Origin: an uncultured Rhodobacterales bacterium
GTDB lineage: Bacteria > Pseudomonadota > Alphaproteobacteria > Rhodobacterales > Rhodobacteraceae
Length of the DNA stretch: 7,445 bases
Reading direction: 5' to 3'
Assembly (NCBI GenBank): GCA_937901055.1
Contig: CALCGO010000004.1
Coordinates: 1-7,445 of the forward strand
The notes under the pieces were generated by a model that was not told the DNA's origin, did not search any database, and saw nothing but the letters and a program-made list of their open reading frames with translations. Positions 5,402 through 7,445 of the stretch are shown piece by piece (positions within the stretch are counted from its first letter, which is position 1; each line of letters starts with the position of its first letter). The position numbers were made by a program, and so were the translations under genes.

Positions 5402-5530
5402 TTGGGCCAACATGCGCTTTGGCACGCGTTAGCTTCATGGGGAGCACTCGCGCCAAAGCGCGCAATAACCGAAAACTCAGTGGCCCAGTTTTACGCCGCT
5501 ATATGGACCCTTTTTACTCTGCGATTGACA
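5402..5530 (+). pseudogene. Fragment of a Y-family polymerase gene (inverted duplicate), abutting the IS
   Basis: Bases 5478-5530 match the reverse complement of 7393-7445 at 51 of 53 positions. In the matching frame they read VAQFYAAIWTLFTLRLT, nearly identical to the start of the visible part of the minus-strand polymerase gene. The same frame is open back to the IS edge, reading LGQHALWHALASWGALAPK and on. After 5530 the similarity stops abruptly. The fragment is therefore cut on the left by the IS and on the right by an unknown junction. Only the 53-nt identity is direct evidence; the upstream part cannot be compared because the other copy leaves the window. Confidence 0.5.
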
Positions 5531-5775
5531 AATGGGAAATCCAAAAAACCAAATGGACCTATCAATATACGTCGCCGAACTACCAAATGACCCAATCCTA
5601 CCCCATGGACGCGATCCCCTCGGGAGTACGCCTAGTATCCAAGCCCGGCGATCCTGTGACCCGCTACGGTGCTTATGTGGCTCGGTTGGAAGACGGTACA
5701 AATTGGTCGCCGGTGTTGTTCAAACGTGATGGCGCCAAGATTGGCTCTACACCGATCAAAATAATCTGCCGGTAA
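5419..5775 (+). CDS. Weak hypothetical ORF downstream of the IS
   Basis: The frame gives 118 residues from ATG 5419, with later possible starts at ATG 5503 and ATG 5587. I recognise no family. The first third overlaps the polymerase fragment in a different frame and is probably not genuine. The remainder, from about 5587, has plausible codon use and reads IPSGVRLVSKPGDPV, TRYGAYVARLEDGTNW and PVLFKRDGAKIG. It could be the tail of a broken gene. No good ribosome site precedes any of the starts. It has no signal peptide or membrane segment, and ends 36 nt before the next gene. Confidence 0.3.
   Translation: MARVSFMGSTRAKARNNRKLSGPVLRRYMDPFYSAIDKWEIQKTKWTYQYTSPNYQMTQSYPMDAIPSGVRLVSKPGDPVTRYGAYVARLEDGTNWSPVLFKRDGAKIGSTPIKIICR
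5478..5530 (+). repeat. 53-nt inverted repeat, left copy
   Basis: It pairs with 7393-7445 in inverted orientation with two mismatches (T/G and T/C near its middle). The right copy is cut by the window edge, so the true repeat may be longer. Confidence 0.9.
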
Positions 5776-5814
5776 TCTGATCGCCTTTAGTTTTGCCAAA
5801 CAGGTCGTTAATTG

Positions 5815-6333
5815 ATGATGCTGCCAGCGTTTGACCCTAATGCAGTTAGTCCAACCATTTTGTGGGCTGTTGGTATTGCCATTCTATTTCTGGCCGTAGT
5901 TGTTTTTGCAAGATTCAGCGTTGGGAACATGATTTTTGGGGGCAGCTTCATAGCTCGCCCCCTACTTAATTATAGCGAATACAAACTGTTTGGATATTTA
6001 CACCGTCACATCGCCAGCGTTTTTGGGCCAGATGCCCGGCTTATGTGCCAAGTATCTTACGGAGAGTTTTTGAAATCAAAAAGCATTGCCAAGTTCAGAA
6101 AAATCAATGCTAAACGTGCGGATTTCGTGGTTGTAGACGGGTCGTTCAATGTTCTTGCCGTTATCGAGTATCAAGGGAAGGGTCATTACGGTAACTCTTT
6201 TCTTGATCGTTTGGACGCCGATAAACGAGATAGAACAAAACGGCGCGCTCTGAAATCAGCCGGGATACCTCTATTCGAGGTTCCTCCGCAATTCTCGCAT
6301 TCCTCGCTGGCGGAATTACTTAGTTTCGCGTAA
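5815..6333 (+). CDS. Membrane-anchored DUF2726 (restriction endonuclease-like) protein
   Basis: The protein has about 172 residues. A single hydrophobic segment (about 15-34: PTILWAVGIAILFLAVVVFA) would anchor it in the inner membrane with the remainder in the cytosol. The C-terminal part has the DUF2726 pattern: KRADFVVVD (Asp103), VLAVIEYQGKGHY (Glu118, Gln120), a DADKRDRTKRRALKSAG helix, then IPLFEVP. The Asp, Glu-x-Gln arrangement is that of the PD-(D/E)XK nuclease fold. Biochemical function of the family is not established to my knowledge, so nuclease activity is an inference. The frame allows TTG 5812, ATG 5815 or ATG 5818. I chose 5815, which has AGGT about 9 nt upstream. The SRAP gene follows 67 nt later in the same direction. 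Confidence 0.8.
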   Translation: MMLPAFDPNAVSPTILWAVGIAILFLAVVVFARFSVGNMIFGGSFIARPLLNYSEYKLFGYLHRHIASVFGPDARLMCQVSYGEFLKSKSIAKFRKINAKRADFVVVDGSFNVLAVIEYQGKGHYGNSFLDRLDADKRDRTKRRALKSAGIPLFEVPPQFSHSSLAELLSFA

Positions 6334-6382
6334 TGAAGGCAATCTGCTCGAGGAACAGAATAATCAACATTGTATTGAGAAC

Positions 6383-6398
6383 TCCGGCTATAACCGGA
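6383..6398. promoter_or_regulatory. Small inverted repeat with a TATAAC -10-like box before the SRAP gene
   Basis: TCCGG (6383-6387) and CCGGA (6394-6398) flank six bases that include TATAAC (6389-6394), only 6 nt before the ATG. If TATAAC is a -10 box, the transcript would start at or near the ATG and be leaderless. The repeat could instead be a small operator. No convincing -35 box is seen at the proper distance. Confidence 0.25.
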
Positions 6399-6400
6399 AG

Positions 6401-7090
6401 ATGTGCAATTTATATTCTCTCCTAAATACTATTGACGAAATGCAAGAAGCGTTTGGCATCGAGGCTGCTAACACCCGGCTTGGTAATGCTGAACCCTTAC
6501 CCGCCATTTTCCCGCGCTACTTTGCGCCGATCGTTCGCAAACAGGAATCGGGAATACGCGAACTTCTGACAGCGCATTGGGGTTTTTTGATGCCACAGGT
6601 CTCAAAGAAAACGGACAAGCCAATAATGCCAAAGGCGGTCAACAATGCACGGAACGATAAAATCCTGGTGTCACCTTTTTGGCGGAGTAGTTTTACGCAG
6701 AGACGATGCCTTGTTCCTGCGAGCAGTTTTTGTGAAGCGAAAGGGCTAAACCCAGCCACGTATTACTGGTTCGGAATCAAGGGAGAAAGTGAGCGGATCC
6801 TTTTTGCATTTGCTGGCATGTGGCGTCGATTCCGAGGGCTATATCGGGGTGAGCTGGTCGAGATCGACACGTACACGACTATTACGACAACACCGAACGA
6901 GTTGGTGCGCCAGATTCACCCAACCCGTATGCCGGTTATCCTTTCGGGTGGTGATTATGAACAATGGCTTTCTGGCAGTGAGGAAGATGCAAAATCACTC
7001 CTGCAACCATATGATGCCGATAAAATGCTGATTGTGCAAAGCGGTGAAGGGCTAAAATCTGATCACCCCTTTTCGAAAAACCCCGGATGA
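6401..7090 (+). CDS. SRAP-domain protein (SOS response-associated peptidase, YedK/HMCES-like)
   Basis: SRAP proteins shield abasic sites in single-stranded DNA by forming a covalent thiazolidine link through an N-terminal cysteine, and are tied to the SOS response. The 229-residue length fits. Initiation at ATG 6401 is fixed by chemistry: Met removal exposes Cys2. Other expected residues are Asn82 in VNNARND, Glu112 in SSFCEAKG (usually FYEW-like, so the neighbours differ but Glu is kept) and His173 in the QIHPTRMPVIL motif. The 30-residue spacing from Asn to Glu equals that of E. coli YedK. Core strand FAFAGMW (136-141) and the TTTPN turn are also present. No clear Shine-Dalgarno is seen. 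The 3' end overlaps the convergent polymerase gene by 28 nt. The pairing of SRAP with a Y-family polymerase fits a DNA-damage tolerance locus. Confidence 0.9.
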   Translation: MCNLYSLLNTIDEMQEAFGIEAANTRLGNAEPLPAIFPRYFAPIVRKQESGIRELLTAHWGFLMPQVSKKTDKPIMPKAVNNARNDKILVSPFWRSSFTQRRCLVPASSFCEAKGLNPATYYWFGIKGESERILFAFAGMWRRFRGLYRGELVEIDTYTTITTTPNELVRQIHPTRMPVILSGGDYEQWLSGSEEDAKSLLQPYDADKMLIVQSGEGLKSDHPFSKNPG

Positions 7091-7445
7091 GTCTGGTGGT
7101 TTCCATATTGCACAACCCGAGACTTGTAGCGATGGTTAAGGCCGTCCACCGCTGCGGCCAGCTTTTCATTCCGGCTTCTTTTTGCTGGTTGCAGGGGCAA
7201 AAACAATTCACCCGATCTCTCTGAAAGCGGCTGCAAATCTCCAAGCTGTACACTGACAGAGCCGAGTATACGCGGGCGAGTGTTTAGCATACGTAACCAA
7301 AGGGCAGAATATGCAGCGAGAAGATCGCGGGTGTCCTGCGAGGCTGTCAAAGTTTGTGCGTTAGACCAGCCACCGCGCGGATAAAACCGGACTGTCAATC
7401 GCAGAGTAAAAAGGGTCCATGTCGCGGCGTAAAACTGGGCCACTG
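7063..7445 (-). CDS. Y-family DNA polymerase (UmuC/DinB-like), C-terminal part
   Basis: Translesion polymerases copy past damaged bases; their C-terminal little-finger domain grips DNA. The frame is open from the right edge to a stop at 7063-7065, giving 126 residues of the C-terminus. LRLTVRFYPRGGWSNAQTL matches the first little-finger strands. SQDTRDLLAAYSALWLRML and RILGSVSVQLGDLQP follow in the family's order. KLAAAVDGLNHRYKSRVVQYG is the usual final helix and strand (AxDxLNxRYG...VxxG). The catalytic palm lies beyond the window. The gene ends 28 nt inside the convergent SRAP gene. Its first 53 visible bases are copied in inverted form at 5478-5530. Assignment to Pol IV, Pol V or an ImuB-like subgroup is not possible from the tail alone. 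Confidence 0.6.
   Translation of the reverse strand, partial: VAQFYAATWTLFTLRLTVRFYPRGGWSNAQTLTASQDTRDLLAAYSALWLRMLNTRPRILGSVSVQLGDLQPLSERSGELFLPLQPAKRSRNEKLAAAVDGLNHRYKSRVVQYGNHQTHPGFFEKG
7393..7445 (-). repeat. 53-nt inverted repeat, right copy
   Basis: This is the reverse complement of 5478-5530 at 51 of 53 positions. It lies inside the Y-family polymerase reading frame and runs to the last base of the window. Confidence 0.9.

Noticed and set aside
5375..5590. Open frame starting inside the IS right end and running into the polymerase fragment
   Set aside because: Its start is within the IS inverted repeat and it has no ribosome site. It is an accidental join between the IS and the broken polymerase fragment, and its tail after 5530 resembles nothing.
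6334..6400. LexA box (GAAC N7 GAAC or GTTC N7 GTTC) before the SRAP gene
   Set aside because: GAAC occurs twice, but not at the seven-base spacing, and no GTTC pair is present. SOS control cannot be shown from this stretch.

Overview
The window looks like an accessory stretch of an alphaproteobacterial chromosome, most likely a marine Rhodobacterales (Roseobacter-type) genome of middling GC. That placement rests on protein style: a MalK/UgpC-type ATPase, a CaiB-type CoA transferase, a CitE-type lyase, and a SRAP gene beside a Y-family polymerase. It also rests on a 25-nt inverted intergenic repeat of a kind I associate with this clade. No rRNA or tRNA gene is visible, so the placement is an inference.

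Positions 1-3482 are one tight plus-strand operon. It holds the 3' end of a gene with a beta-sandwich-like C-terminus, a sugar-type ABC transporter ATPase, a class III CoA transferase and a CitE/HpcH-family acyl-CoA lyase. The last three are joined by ATGA stop/start overlaps. The transferase and lyase together suggest activation of an organic acid to its CoA thioester followed by C-C cleavage. The ATPase would power uptake of a substrate by permeases that lie outside the window.

Positions 3483-3906 hold no intact gene. They carry a possible decayed ExbD-like fragment, a small palindrome, and a 25-nt inverted repeat (23/25 matching) around a 39-nt loop.

Positions 3907-5400 are an IS3-family insertion sequence with 26-bp inverted ends, an orfA/orfB layout, an A AAA AAG frameshift site and a DD(35)E catalytic triad. 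It is interrupted seven times by copies of one tiny, hairpin-rich element of 35-40 nt. The first four copies lie in one orientation and the last three in the other. Removing the seven inserts (about 269 nt) gives a 1225-bp IS with complete OrfA (about 91 aa) and OrfB (about 291 aa) and no other lesion. The core of each insert is a palindrome whose two arms differ between copies but change together. This nested family of very small elements is the most unusual content of the window, and I do not recognise it as a named family.

Positions 5401-7445 hold a short gene fragment abutting the IS, a weak hypothetical ORF, a membrane-anchored DUF2726 (restriction-endonuclease-like) protein and a SRAP (YedK/HMCES-like) DNA-protein crosslink protein. 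The SRAP gene converges on, and overlaps, the 3' end of a minus-strand Y-family DNA polymerase gene that runs off the right edge. A 53-nt segment of that polymerase gene (7393-7445) is repeated in inverted orientation at 5478-5530 (51/53 matching), showing that a piece of the polymerase was duplicated or rearranged beside the IS.
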